A stretch of DNA of 64,000 nt from Thiodiazotropha sp040506275. Lineage in GTDB: Bacteria; Pseudomonadota; Gammaproteobacteria; Chromatiales; Chromatiaceae. Numbering within the stretch: position 1 is the first letter of the stretch; each line of letters begins with the position of its first letter. The translations under genes and the position numbers were made by a program. Below are positions 8,620 to 17,777 of the stretch, in pieces. The DNA lies in NCBI GenBank assembly GCA_040506275.1, contig JBEVXD010000005.1, forward strand, positions 186,001-250,000, read 5' to 3'. The notes under the pieces are model-generated. The model was not told the DNA's origin. It made no database searches and saw only the letters and a list, made by a program, of their open reading frames with translations.

Positions 8620-9003
8620 TCAGAAACCGAGGTTATGAGGTGGTTGGCAAATGACATAGAGCTTGCTGCCCACTGTTATCCTTGCGCAGATAGAACCTTC
8701 TCTTACCACCATGTGCGATTCTGAGAGAATCTTGCCATTCGTGCCATGTCCATCTGGATAACATTTTCTGATGATTTCCTTTTCGCTAATATCTTCTTTG
8801 GATAAGTCTTCTATGCAGGGTTTCATTCTTTCACCGGTGTTAGCATTCAACACTGTGGATGAGAAGTTTTTATTAACAGTCAATACAATTTTTGACTCAT
8901 CCTGAGTAAGGATTTTTGCATTGCTGTATTTTGTGCGATTACATCCAGAGGTTAATAGTGAAATTAGAACAAGTATTAGTAGAGTTGTTATGATTTTGTT
9001 CAT
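8620..9003 (-). CDS. Small lipoprotein of unknown function
   Basis: A 127-aa predicted lipoprotein. A short basic start (MNKII) and hydrophobic stretch lead to a lipobox-like LLTSGC, giving lipidated Cys near residue 21. The mature part contains four further cysteines (PCIEDL, RKCYPD, ICARIT, YVICQP), which could make two disulfides in the periplasm. The ATG at 9003 is chosen because AGGAG lies seven bases upstream and it begins a proper signal; an ATG at 9048 would bury the signal. It stands alone, downstream of the FecR-TPR gene on the same strand. Family not recognised. Confidence 0.7.
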   Translation of the reverse strand: MNKIITTLLILVLISLLTSGCNRTKYSNAKILTQDESKIVLTVNKNFSSTVLNANTGERMKPCIEDLSKEDISEKEIIRKCYPDGHGTNGKILSESHMVVREGSICARITVGSKLYVICQPPHNLGF

Positions 9004-9097
9004 CTTCGTGCTCCTGTAGTGTTTTGTAAGTGGTGCATTATTATTCAAGTCTTAAGGTGTTGGCTGTCTGAGTAGCACTAGGGTCGACTAGCCAATA

Positions 9098-12000
9098 TCA
9101 AAGCCACAGTTGGGCAGTTATCAAAAAAGACCGCTCGGGATAATATGGTGAAGATTGAGGGGTGCCAGTGTCAGGGTTGATGCTTTGATAATTGAATTCT
9201 TTATCAAATAAGTTTTTCGTTAACATTTCAATTTTTCCCATTCTATTGGGAAGTCTGAATCCAATCGTGAGATCCGTGACCCAAAACTGATCACTATCTG
9301 TGCTGGTTCCAACGGGCAGTATATTTTCGATTTCCTGGTCTACATAGCTTCCAGAGACCTTGGAATATAAGCCGGAAGTGTGAGCAAAAGTCAAACCAAG
9401 GGTTGTGGATTGGGTGATAAGGGAGGCGGGTTTGTCAGCATCGACAAGTCCTTCGGTAAAATCGCGTTCAAAGTTCTCGTAGGTATATTCGCCGGTTAAA
9501 CCTATGTTAGGGTTTAGGGAGTAATATGCATAGAGTAGATGTTCTTGTTCTTTATGTGTCTCATCATCCAGGAATATGTCATCAAATTCATTCTCGATTT
9601 TCCGCCGAGTCAATTCTAAACCAGTATGTAAGTTTTTAGAAAAGTTATGATCAAGTGCCAATGCATATCGTGTTGACTCTGCGCCAATATAATCATCAAA
9701 ATATTGGTTAAACCCAACCAAGGTAGTAGGTGCAATTGTTTGTTTATTGATGATTTCAGGTCTAACTGCCTTGAAGGCGGCAATCGTGAGGCTGGTGTTT
9801 TCAGTAATACTTATATTTGCACCAATTTTTGGGTTGACCTTGCGCTTATCAATGCTGACATCGTCATCAATGTCTATATAGTCGAAACCAACTAAGAGAT
9901 TTCCTAGTACCCAAGGATAATTCAAATAAATATAGGCCGATTTTTGATTTACTGTGGACTCCTCTTGTACTGAGCTTGTAAATCCAAAAAATTCAAAAGT
10001 GAATGTGGTGGTTTGATCGGAGGTTAAGTAACCAAAACCCCCATTTATAGTGAACTGTTCACCAGAGTAAATATACTTCGTCTCGTACTGTTGGCCATCA
10101 CTGTCCAAGGAGATCAAGCTACCGGTTCGTGAGTCTGAATCATCTAGTTTTTGCGATGAGGCAGAAAAAATGAAGGTCTGCTTAATATCCGGAGTATAGT
10201 TTAATCCCACTCTGTAACTATCGGAGTCGATGCTTCTCTGTAATGATTGATTGTAATTATCAGGGTCAAATCGTAGTAGCAGATCACCAAAATCACTCTC
10301 TTTTTGCTTTACTTCGCCCTGAATACTCAGGTCAGATGTTATGCGAAATTGTCCGAATAAATTGGTGATGGTCTGGTCACTATCGTTGTTCTCACGAAAT
10401 CCATCACTGCTTTCTCGGAAGTGACCTGCGCTGATCATGCCACGATTTGCGAAGGCTCCAGCAATGATTTCACTACCACGGGTATTATTACTGCCTGTTA
10501 CACCACTTGCCTGAAAAGAGAGGCGTTGACGATTGAATAATGGGTTGTACTCATTAAGACCGGCTAAAGAGGGGCCGTTGTCACTAAAGGCTAACAAGTT
10601 TGTTTCGCTAGCACTCGGGCTGACAGGGGTTGTAATTTCGGGTTGTAACAGTTGGGCTTGTAGCAACTCGCTGACTTGTGCAATTTCGTGTCGAATAACA
10701 CCAGCGTAGGCATCAGATAGGAATTGATGAGCCGATGCATTTCCTGGATCTAAATTGATCGATTTCCAGCTCTCTTTAAGGGCTAGTCTCTGGAACCCTA
10801 AATCGGTGTAGATCTCCGCCTGACTGATATTTCTCGAGGCTTGGTCATCATCAAGGAGAAGCCGTGAGCGGTAAACCGCCCTGTTCTCGTTCAGATGAAT
10901 AGCCTGCTGTATGTTATTCAAGGCATCGACTGGACTATTCTCACTCTGCTTGAGTATCGCATCATAGAACCAGGCCGTAGGGTCTAGTGGGTCTCTCTGC
11001 TTGGCCAATTGAAACTGCTTTGCAGCTTCATCGCTGCGCTTCTCTTCATAGTACGCCTTGCCCAGATAACTGCGTAGGAGTGCACTTCCGGGATCAAGAT
11101 GAACTGCTGTTTCCAATAGCTCCCGGCCTTGGCTGAGATCACCGCCACGAATAGTCACCAGGCCAAGGCCCAGTCTTGGCATTGGATTTGCCTGATCGAG
11201 TTTGATTGCCTGTTCAAAGGCGAGCTTGGCGCTATCCAGGTCGAGTTGAATCAGGTGGGCAAATCCCAGGGTTGTTTGAGTTAAGGCTATCTGTGGATCG
11301 ATATCGACCGCCTTTTCTGCTGCATCAGAGGCTTCGCTCATCTGACGGAACATCAGATGGAGTTGTGACAACCTAGCCATGGCAATCGCACTCTCAGGGT
11401 CAAGGTGGGTTGCCTGTTTTGCAGCATCAAGTGCTTCAGTCAATTCGAATTGACTCTGTTTGGCATAGGAGAGCGCAAGGTAAGCCGAGACTGACTCGGG
11501 ATTGTTCTCTATCGCCTGGTTTGCAGATCTCATGGCATCATCGGAACGATTCTGTATCGTAGCAATGATTGAGCTTAAGGCCAGGGCATCTGCATTTTGA
11601 GGGTCTAGTTCTATGAGATGCTTAATGTCCCTCTCTGCTGTTTGGATATCACCAACCGCCAGGTTGAGTGATGCTCGATAGCCCAGGGTTGAGGCATCAT
11701 TGGTGACAGGAGCCTCATCCAATATTTTAAAGGCCTCAGTAACATCACCTTTGCGGTAGGCTGAATAAGAGCGGAGGAGGTCTTTGTTAGACGCAGTATC
11801 CTGCTCACTGAGGTCGATGATCGGTGGGTAATATAGTGTCCATTGAACGGCATCCAATGGATTGACTACTTGACTGACGACTGGGGCTTCTCCTTTGACA
11901 ACTTTGGCCATCTGGCCGCTGCTGAGTAAGGATTCCCCCTGTTGATTGTGAGCCCGAACTTTGCCCTCAGCTACCGTAATGCGGCTGAATTCGTCGCTAA

Positions 12001-12439
12001 CCTCTACAGTGAATTCAGTGCCTTCAATGGAGGCGTTGACGTAGGGAGTGACGACCTGTGCAGGGCGGGTTATACGGCTGATAAAATGAGCGATGCCTTG
12101 AATGAGATTAAGCCAGCTCGATTCTTGATCGGCGGGAGGGGCAAATATAATACTACTGTTTTCACTTAAGCGTAGAAAGGTATCATTATTAAGGTGTAAT
12201 CCCACTCGACTGCTTGCATTGACCCGTAGCTGATCTCCTGGGCAAAACTTGCTGCTACTTTCTACCTGCTGCCATTCCTGCCTGTCTGTTCTAAGGACTT
12301 CAACCTCGCCTTGGAGTGAAACCATTTGAGCGACTACCGGTTGACACTCATCAGCTATCAGTATGTTGCTAAAGCATAATCCCAAAAGAAAGATTAAAAG
12401 AGGGGCAAGTTCGTTTTTTATTTTAGATCTGGTAACCAT
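9098..12439 (-). CDS. FecR-TPR-outer-membrane beta-barrel fusion protein
   Basis: A 1113-aa exported protein in three parts. After a signal peptide (LLIFLLGLCFSNILIADECQ) comes a FecR domain (about residues 60-165; GDQLRVNASSRVGLHL, YVNASIEGTEFTVEV, VAEGKVRAHNQQG). Then follows a long TPR array (about 220-610; repeats such as AIENNPESVSAYLALSYAK). The C-terminal 470 residues alternate like beta-strands and end in FLITAQLWL, typical of outer-membrane barrels; NLFDKEFNYQ near the end resembles TonB-receptor tails. I infer an outer-membrane porin-like protein with periplasmic TPR and FecR parts. The start at 12439 (AGGA eight bases upstream) is preferred to 12472. It follows the CHASE2 cyclase by about 170 bases on the same strand, an association known in other genomes, so it may sense or export with it. 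Confidence 0.85.
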   Translation of the reverse strand: MVTRSKIKNELAPLLIFLLGLCFSNILIADECQPVVAQMVSLQGEVEVLRTDRQEWQQVESSSKFCPGDQLRVNASSRVGLHLNNDTFLRLSENSSIIFAPPADQESSWLNLIQGIAHFISRITRPAQVVTPYVNASIEGTEFTVEVSDEFSRITVAEGKVRAHNQQGESLLSSGQMAKVVKGEAPVVSQVVNPLDAVQWTLYYPPIIDLSEQDTASNKDLLRSYSAYRKGDVTEAFKILDEAPVTNDASTLGYRASLNLAVGDIQTAERDIKHLIELDPQNADALALSSIIATIQNRSDDAMRSANQAIENNPESVSAYLALSYAKQSQFELTEALDAAKQATHLDPESAIAMARLSQLHLMFRQMSEASDAAEKAVDIDPQIALTQTTLGFAHLIQLDLDSAKLAFEQAIKLDQANPMPRLGLGLVTIRGGDLSQGRELLETAVHLDPGSALLRSYLGKAYYEEKRSDEAAKQFQLAKQRDPLDPTAWFYDAILKQSENSPVDALNNIQQAIHLNENRAVYRSRLLLDDDQASRNISQAEIYTDLGFQRLALKESWKSINLDPGNASAHQFLSDAYAGVIRHEIAQVSELLQAQLLQPEITTPVSPSASETNLLAFSDNGPSLAGLNEYNPLFNRQRLSFQASGVTGSNNTRGSEIIAGAFANRGMISAGHFRESSDGFRENNDSDQTITNLFGQFRITSDLSIQGEVKQKESDFGDLLLRFDPDNYNQSLQRSIDSDSYRVGLNYTPDIKQTFIFSASSQKLDDSDSRTGSLISLDSDGQQYETKYIYSGEQFTINGGFGYLTSDQTTTFTFEFFGFTSSVQEESTVNQKSAYIYLNYPWVLGNLLVGFDYIDIDDDVSIDKRKVNPKIGANISITENTSLTIAAFKAVRPEIINKQTIAPTTLVGFNQYFDDYIGAESTRYALALDHNFSKNLHTGLELTRRKIENEFDDIFLDDETHKEQEHLLYAYYSLNPNIGLTGEYTYENFERDFTEGLVDADKPASLITQSTTLGLTFAHTSGLYSKVSGSYVDQEIENILPVGTSTDSDQFWVTDLTIGFRLPNRMGKIEMLTKNLFDKEFNYQSINPDTGTPQSSPYYPERSFLITAQLWL

Positions 12440-12608
12440 GATCTTTGTCCTGGTAGTGGTGACATCATCCATGATTTGTCCGTAATTTATACAGTGATTT
12501 ATATTTTAGGCTTTTTATTCACGTAATTACATCTAAGTAGCATAATTATCCTTTACCGACAAGTGGTTATTACTTATGAGAAGGGGGGGAATTCACTGCT
12601 GTTTATCC

Positions 12609-14753
12609 CTAGAGTGTGCGTTTCTGGGTGCTTCGGCGCTCGTGAAACTGCTTTATGTAGTAGTGGGTTGGACCATCATCGGGATACCCTGCCGAGATCT
12701 GTTGGAATTTCTCATAGGCACTGCTTCTGCTGCCGTGCTGCCACTCTATCAAGGCTTCTGCGAATTCTTCATGGAGTCTGAGTAGTTCGTCACTCGCTTC
12801 CTCTGTTCTGGCCGCTATTTCGTAGAGTCTGATAGGTTGTTGTTTGCCGGAAACGGTGAATGTTCCTAACTCCCGAGTCAATATACCCTGCAACTCTTTC
12901 ACAAAGTCTTCAGATGCCGCGACTTGGGTACCGAGTAATTTGTTAAGATTTTCTATACGAGAAGTGGTATTGACCATATCCCCCACAGCCCTGTATTCGA
13001 AGTGGTCGATAGCGCCGACGTGGCTCATTACCAGTTCACCAGAGTGTAATCCGATACGGGTAACAAGCTTGGGTTCAAGATCGGAATGTTTAATTCCTTC
13101 ACCGATCTCAAGTGCGGCCTCACAGGCCATCTGCTGCATGTTGTGTTTCGCCTGAGTTGACGGCCATATCGCCAGCATCGCATCACCTACCACATCAGAA
13201 ACGATTCCACTATGGGATCTGACCGGTGAGAAGAGGATCTTGAAGTAGTGATTCAAATAGATTTGTAACGCTTCCGGTTCCATCTTTTCGGCCATGGCCG
13301 TGTAGTTTTGAGCATCAGAGGCGAGGCAGACACCATAGGCTGAATCAATCTGGCCTGTTGGTTGCCTATTGTCCCGAGCCAGGCGGTCAATGACGTCTCC
13401 CGGTAGATAGTAACCGAACAGATGCCGAAGCTGCTCTTTACTGGTTCGCATCTGTTGATAGTGCAAGATCAGACTGATAAGCAATGCAAATGGAATTTGC
13501 AGTAGCAGAGGAATAAACCAGGGTATCCATAGGTTGAACTGGTGGAACAGTAGATATGCGGAAGCAAAATATCCTGCCCCTACCACAACACCAGTGACAC
13601 TACCCGCTAAACCAGGCAGCAGTCGAAACAGCAGGGTGATGCCGATGCCGAAACCGGTCAATAAAGCAATGATCCAACCTGGGGCGAGAGGTGAAAGGGT
13701 TTCACGATAAAGCAGGTTGGAAAAGGCGGTAGCAGCGATTTCAACACCACTGATGTCTAATCCGTCGGCCTGAGAAAAAACGGTATAGAATCCATCTTTC
13801 TGTTTCGGCTGGTAGGCTCCTGCATAACCGATGAAAAGTGTCTTGCCGCGAAAGTGGGCCAATGATTCAGGAGATGCGGCGAGTATCTCCTGGATTGGAT
13901 GGGTCTTGATACTACCAGGAGGCCCATAAAAATTGAGATAGGGATAGTTTGAGTTGTTGTACAGGTCGAGTGCCGCTTCTAAGGATTGGAACTGATCCCT
14001 TGGGATCTGTTGTTTGTAATGATTTTGTAAAGAGAGATTTATTGGGCCGAGCAGCTCCCGGTTATTTCGCAAGAATTGTGAGATCCCGTGTCTATCCGCT
14101 GAAGATGGTGGTTGTCCGCCAGACGCTGTGATCAGCTGTTTCAGTCTAGTACCATCAGGATCAGCTAAGTGCAGGAGCGCTGTGGTTGGTAGTGAGGTAA
14201 ATTGCTGTTCGCCACTGAAAGTCCAGAACCGACTGACTTTGACAGGTACCTTGGGGAGTACGAACGGGGCGAGATCAAGCGCTGCATCTGCCAGTATCCC
14301 TACTGGGGAAATATGCCGTTCAATATAGTGAATATCATCACCACTTTTCAGCTGCTCCTGCTGCATATAGGAGACGAGCACTACATTGCCACTCTCTCGA
14401 ATTGTACGTGCCAGTCGGTTATCAGCCTCGGCGTCTCTGGGTCTCTTGAAGAAGATGTCATACACGATCAGGTTTACGTCTGCCTGATTAAGTTTGTTAA
14501 TCAACTCTGCATGCAGACTGCGCGGCCATTCCGGTATCTCTTCACCCAGACCAAGTTGCGCCGCTGTTTTGCCATTGATGGAGATTATTTCTGTGTTTTG
14601 GGGCGCTGGACGCTGGCCGCGTAACTTGAAAAGCAAGCCCAGGCCGAAATCCTCCTCCCAAGTGGCACCAATCGGTAGCAGGCTGACTATTGCACCTAAT
14701 AGTCCAATCGATATTCCCAGTAATAACGCTGATTTGAACTGATACTTTTCCAC
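12609..14753 (-). CDS. CHASE2-domain class III adenylate/guanylate cyclase
   Basis: A 714-aa inner-membrane signalling enzyme. One N-terminal helix (about 8-28) is followed by an extracytoplasmic CHASE2 sensor domain (about 35-335; ISINGKTAAQLG, ADVNLIVYDIFFKRPRDAEAD, FRGKTLFIGYAGAY). Three membrane helices (about 355-435) follow, then a class III cyclase domain (about 465-645). In the cyclase VCLASDAQNYTAMAEKM carries the first metal aspartate, SDVVGDAMLAIW the second, and EYRAVGDMVNTTSRIENLNK the transition-state Asn/Arg region. Known relatives make cAMP. The start is GTG with AGGG nearby. A Crp/Fnr regulator is divergent on the right and a FecR-TPR protein lies downstream. I infer a local cAMP circuit; ATP versus GTP preference cannot be read with certainty. 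Confidence 0.93.
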   Translation of the reverse strand: MEKYQFKSALLLGISIGLLGAIVSLLPIGATWEEDFGLGLLFKLRGQRPAPQNTEIISINGKTAAQLGLGEEIPEWPRSLHAELINKLNQADVNLIVYDIFFKRPRDAEADNRLARTIRESGNVVLVSYMQQEQLKSGDDIHYIERHISPVGILADAALDLAPFVLPKVPVKVSRFWTFSGEQQFTSLPTTALLHLADPDGTRLKQLITASGGQPPSSADRHGISQFLRNNRELLGPINLSLQNHYKQQIPRDQFQSLEAALDLYNNSNYPYLNFYGPPGSIKTHPIQEILAASPESLAHFRGKTLFIGYAGAYQPKQKDGFYTVFSQADGLDISGVEIAATAFSNLLYRETLSPLAPGWIIALLTGFGIGITLLFRLLPGLAGSVTGVVVGAGYFASAYLLFHQFNLWIPWFIPLLLQIPFALLISLILHYQQMRTSKEQLRHLFGYYLPGDVIDRLARDNRQPTGQIDSAYGVCLASDAQNYTAMAEKMEPEALQIYLNHYFKILFSPVRSHSGIVSDVVGDAMLAIWPSTQAKHNMQQMACEAALEIGEGIKHSDLEPKLVTRIGLHSGELVMSHVGAIDHFEYRAVGDMVNTTSRIENLNKLLGTQVAASEDFVKELQGILTRELGTFTVSGKQQPIRLYEIAARTEEASDELLRLHEEFAEALIEWQHGSRSSAYEKFQQISAGYPDDGPTHYYIKQFHERRSTQKRTL

Positions 14754-14915
14754 AATGACCCTGCAAGATAAGTGAGAATAGGATCACTACTACTCATAAC
14801 AGTTAAATATCGCCACTGTAGAATGTGAATTTTTCTGTTACAGTTTTACAAGCAAGCGCCTGAAAATAAGAGCTGACTCATATTATTTGTGAGCATAGTG
14901 GTTTTTGGTAGGCGG

Positions 14916-14938
14916 TTAATAAGGTGCCGGGTTGTTAG
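14916..14938. repeat. Short hairpin with loop GGTGCCGGG, copy 1
   Basis: TTAATAA and TTGTTAG can pair (two G-U pairs) around the constant loop GGTGCCGGG (14923-14931). Same loop at 15733 and 40753. Confidence 0.5.
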
Positions 14939-14954
14939 CGCTCCTTCAAATTGA

Positions 14955-14971
14955 TTGTTCACAGTGTACAA
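14955..14971. promoter_or_regulatory. 17-bp palindrome upstream of the Crp/Fnr gene, candidate operator
   Basis: TTGTTCACAGTGTACAA is palindromic at 14 of 17 positions (TTGTnCACnGTGnACAA) and lies 66 bases before the regulator's likely start, in the divergent promoter region with the cyclase. A TGTGA half-site also occurs near 14889. It could be a site for the regulator itself or for another dimer; inferred only. Confidence 0.45.
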
Positions 14972-15036
14972 CATGAAGGCGGGAAGGGAGAAAGATACCG
15001 CCTATTCAGATTATGGGATTAAGTGGCGGGGGTTTT

Positions 15037-15732
15037 ATGGAGAGTAATCCTCTGCGTGTGGCTAACGGTTATAGGGTAATTAACACCATGATTGAAAACG
15101 TCTCCATATTTGCCGGCATGGATCCTAGCGATCTTGCGCTCATCGAACAGCGTATGGTTCGAAGATCCTATCCCAGAAATACAATTATTCTTTCTGAAGG
15201 TGACAATAGCGACTCGTTGTATGTGATTCTGAGCGGCAAGGTTAAGGTCTATCTCAATGATGAAAACGGCAAAGAGGCCATCATCAATTATCAGGAAGAG
15301 GGTGAATATTTCGGTGAACTATCACTGATTGATGACTATAAGAGATCCGCATCAATCATGACAACCGTCAAATCAACCATGGCTATTATGTCCAAACAGG
15401 CCTTCCACCAGGTTTTACAGAGCAATCCTAATATCTGTATCCACCTACTGAAGGATATGGTGGGTAGGGTGAGGACACTGACCGATGAAGTGAAGAGTCT
15501 CGCCCTGTCTGATGTCTATGGGCGACTCAGTAAAACCTTGTTGAGTCTGGCTGAGGAGCGGGATGGCCAGTTGGTGATTGAGGGGCATGTCACTCAACAG
15601 GAGCTGGCAAATCGTATTGGTGCTTCTCGTGAAATGGTCTGTCGTATCTTCAAAGACCTGGTCAAAGGCGGCTATATTAGCTCCAGTCACAATCAATATG
15701 TGATCAATAAACAGTTACCTGCAAGATATTAA
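15037..15732 (+). CDS. Crp/Fnr-family transcription regulator, probably cAMP-binding
   Basis: A 231-aa cytoplasmic regulator. The N-terminal cyclic-nucleotide domain (about 20-135) holds the phosphate-binding cassette FGELSLIDDYKRSASI, where Glu and the Arg-Ser pair lie where Crp binds the cAMP ribose and phosphate. There is no Fnr-type cysteine cluster. The C-terminal winged helix carries VTQQELANRIGASREMVCRI and then KGGYI. Start choice is uncertain: ATG 15037 has a G-rich stretch four bases upstream, ATG 15013 has none, and ATG 15091 also remains possible. It is divergent from the CHASE2 cyclase, suggesting that it reads the cyclic nucleotide that enzyme makes. A hairpin (15726-15748) overlaps the stop codon. 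Confidence 0.9.
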   Translation: MESNPLRVANGYRVINTMIENVSIFAGMDPSDLALIEQRMVRRSYPRNTIILSEGDNSDSLYVILSGKVKVYLNDENGKEAIINYQEEGEYFGELSLIDDYKRSASIMTTVKSTMAIMSKQAFHQVLQSNPNICIHLLKDMVGRVRTLTDEVKSLALSDVYGRLSKTLLSLAEERDGQLVIEGHVTQQELANRIGASREMVCRIFKDLVKGGYISSSHNQYVINKQLPARY

Positions 15733-15748
15733 GGTGCCGGGTTAATAT
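15726..15748. repeat. Short hairpin with loop GGTGCCGGG, copy 2
   Basis: ATATTAA/TTAATAT, 7 bp perfect, around the constant loop at 15733-15741. It overlaps the stop codon of the Crp/Fnr gene. The run AGGTGCCGGGTTAATA is identical to the copy at 40752. Confidence 0.55.
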
Positions 15749-15956
15749 TAAACTGTTGGTCGCCCTTTAGTATTGGAATTTCATCTATCACTATTTCATG
15801 TGCCAACCGGTTTTGTTAAGTGCGGCCTAACGCAACGACAACCGCCCGGATTCAAAAACCGCTTGGAAAATAGCAGGCGATTGACTGCTGTACCCTTAAC
15901 GCAATCTCCCGCTGGTCAATATACTCTTTACCTATGTCTTTGAATCAAAGTTACTG

Positions 15957-17297
15957 ATGTCTGGATATCAAACAGCCCCTCTGCCATCCAGGGACCTTCC
16001 GAAAGGCATTCCCTATATTATTGGCAACGAAGCTGCTGAACGTTTCAGCTTCTATGGCATGCGTGCGGTATTGGTTGTCTTCATGACTCAATATCTGATC
16101 AACGACACAGGTGCGGTAGCGACGATGAATGAGGATGAGGCCAAGGGTTGGTTTCATCTTTTTGTCTCTGCTGTCTACATTACTCCACTGTTTGGTGCAT
16201 TGATCTCTGATGGTTTACTCGGTAAGTACCGCACCATCATCCTGCTCTCCCTGTTCTACTGTCTTGGGCACTTTGCACTCGCATTGGATCATACAAAACT
16301 TGGTCTGTTGCTCGGTTTGACTCTGATTGCACTGGGATCCGGTGGCATCAAACCCTGCGTCTCTGCTCACCTGGGGGATCAGTTTGGTCGCAGTAATGCT
16401 CACTTGCTGTCGGGAGCTTTCGGCTGGTTCTATATTGCGGTTAATCTGGGTGCCTTCGCATCGACTCTGGCGACGCCTTGGTTGTTGCAGTATGCAGGTC
16501 CTGCTTGGGCCTTTGGTGTGCCAGGCATCCTTATGGTTGTCGCAACGCTGATCTTCTGGTCAGGAAGAAGGCGCTTTGTCCACATACCGCCTGGTGGTCG
16601 GGAGTTCCTGCGTGAAACCTTCAGTCGTGATGGTTTGCTGACCCTCACTTGGTTGTTCGGCCTCTACCTTTTTGTTGCGGTGTTTTGGGCTCTGTTCGAT
16701 CAGACAGGTTCTGCATGGGTGTTACAGGCGAATAACATGGATCGAAATCTGTTCGGATTGGAGATACTGCCGGCACAGATTCAGGCTGCCAACCCATTGC
16801 TGGTAATGTTGCTTGTGCCGACCTTCAGTTATCTTCTCTACCCTGCGATTCAGAGAAGATGGCGTCTGACTCCTCTAAGAAAAATTGGCTATGGTATGTT
16901 GCTGGCGTCACTGGCTTTCGCCATCTCCAGTTGGATTCAGTATCAGATCGACGCAGGGGGTATGCCATCCATTATCTGGCAATTGCTCGCCTATCTGGTA
17001 TTGACCAGTGGTGAAGTGATGGTTTCAATAACCTGTCTTGAGTTCTCCTACACACAAGCACCCAATCGCATGAAGTCATTTGTTATGGCTTTCTTCATGA
17101 TGTCAGTTGCAATGGGTAACCTCTTCACCAGCATTGTCAATTTCGCGATTGAGGGAACCTCACTCTTACAAGGCGTTGATTATTATCTTTTCTTTACCCT
17201 GCTGATGGCCACTACTGCCGGGCTGTTCGCACTGGTATCGCGCCACTATCGTGAACGTGTCAACCTGCAGAATGAATCAGCGCCGACCCCTGTGTAA
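15957..17297 (+). CDS. Proton-dependent oligopeptide transporter (POT/PTR2 family)
   Basis: A 446-aa inner-membrane MFS protein that takes up di- and tripeptides (or related solutes) with protons. The family signature is near the N-terminus as NEAAERFSFYGMRAVLVVFM (the ExxERFxYY-type motif), followed by GGIKPCVSAHLGDQF in the helix 4-5 region and GEVMVSITCLEFSYTQAP near the C-terminus. It shows 12 or more hydrophobic segments and has the usual length for the smaller bacterial members. The ATG at 15957 has no strong Shine-Dalgarno sequence. It is alone on its strand. Peptide as substrate is the family norm; a different substrate is possible. Confidence 0.93.
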   Translation: MSGYQTAPLPSRDLPKGIPYIIGNEAAERFSFYGMRAVLVVFMTQYLINDTGAVATMNEDEAKGWFHLFVSAVYITPLFGALISDGLLGKYRTIILLSLFYCLGHFALALDHTKLGLLLGLTLIALGSGGIKPCVSAHLGDQFGRSNAHLLSGAFGWFYIAVNLGAFASTLATPWLLQYAGPAWAFGVPGILMVVATLIFWSGRRRFVHIPPGGREFLRETFSRDGLLTLTWLFGLYLFVAVFWALFDQTGSAWVLQANNMDRNLFGLEILPAQIQAANPLLVMLLVPTFSYLLYPAIQRRWRLTPLRKIGYGMLLASLAFAISSWIQYQIDAGGMPSIIWQLLAYLVLTSGEVMVSITCLEFSYTQAPNRMKSFVMAFFMMSVAMGNLFTSIVNFAIEGTSLLQGVDYYLFFTLLMATTAGLFALVSRHYRERVNLQNESAPTPV

Positions 17298-17404
17298 AAA
17301 AGTCGCATCTGAATAGTGATTATTTCACTGCACCACGAGCCTTTAATCCATATCCTTATAACCATCAACTTACGGCCTCTTATACCAGTAAGGGAGAGCA
17401 GAGG

Positions 17405-17563
17405 ATGTGGCAAAAAGGTTTCGTCATCACAATCGGGTTTTTAATCGGTATCTTTTCAGCTCCTCTATGTCTAGACACCTCTCGGCTCTCCCATGGGCCG
17501 GGGGCAAAGACGATCCTCTCATGGGTGCAAGTCGATCAAAATATCAGGTTGGAGCGTGGGTAG
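17405..17563 (+). CDS. Small secreted peptide, hypothetical
   Basis: A 52-codon open frame with ATG preceded by AGAGG. The product starts with a signal-like sequence (MWQKGFVITIGFLIGIFSAP) and continues for about 30 polar residues. It lies between the peptide transporter and an intrinsic terminator at 17695, which gives the stretch a transcript end on the plus strand. There is no family support; a chance frame is quite possible. Bases 17564-17694 hold nothing else I can identify. Confidence 0.3.
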   Translation: MWQKGFVITIGFLIGIFSAPLCLDTSRLSHGPGAKTILSWVQVDQNIRLERG

Positions 17564-17694
17564 ATAAGACAATTATGAATTAGCTTGTGGTGTTAGAAAT
17601 CATTGGTTGCGTGATGTTCAGACCACAATGTTTTCAGTCAAAGAGACTGTGAGGCGATCAGTTCCTTCTACTGCTCAACCTCTCATTTGGGTAG

Positions 17695-17729
17695 CACTCT
17701 CCATCTTAGATGGAGGGTGTTTTTTTTTG
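17695..17729 (+). terminator. Intrinsic terminator, plus strand
   Basis: CACTCTCCAT (17695-17704) pairs with ATGGAGGGTG (17710-17719, one G-U pair) and is followed by nine or ten T. It ends plus-strand transcription from the transporter or the small frame at 17405, just before the convergent oxidase gene. Confidence 0.85.
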
Positions 17730-17777
17730 ACAGGCACTCCTGGGTATCGTTGATTCTTGATCTCAACCCTCTGCCGG

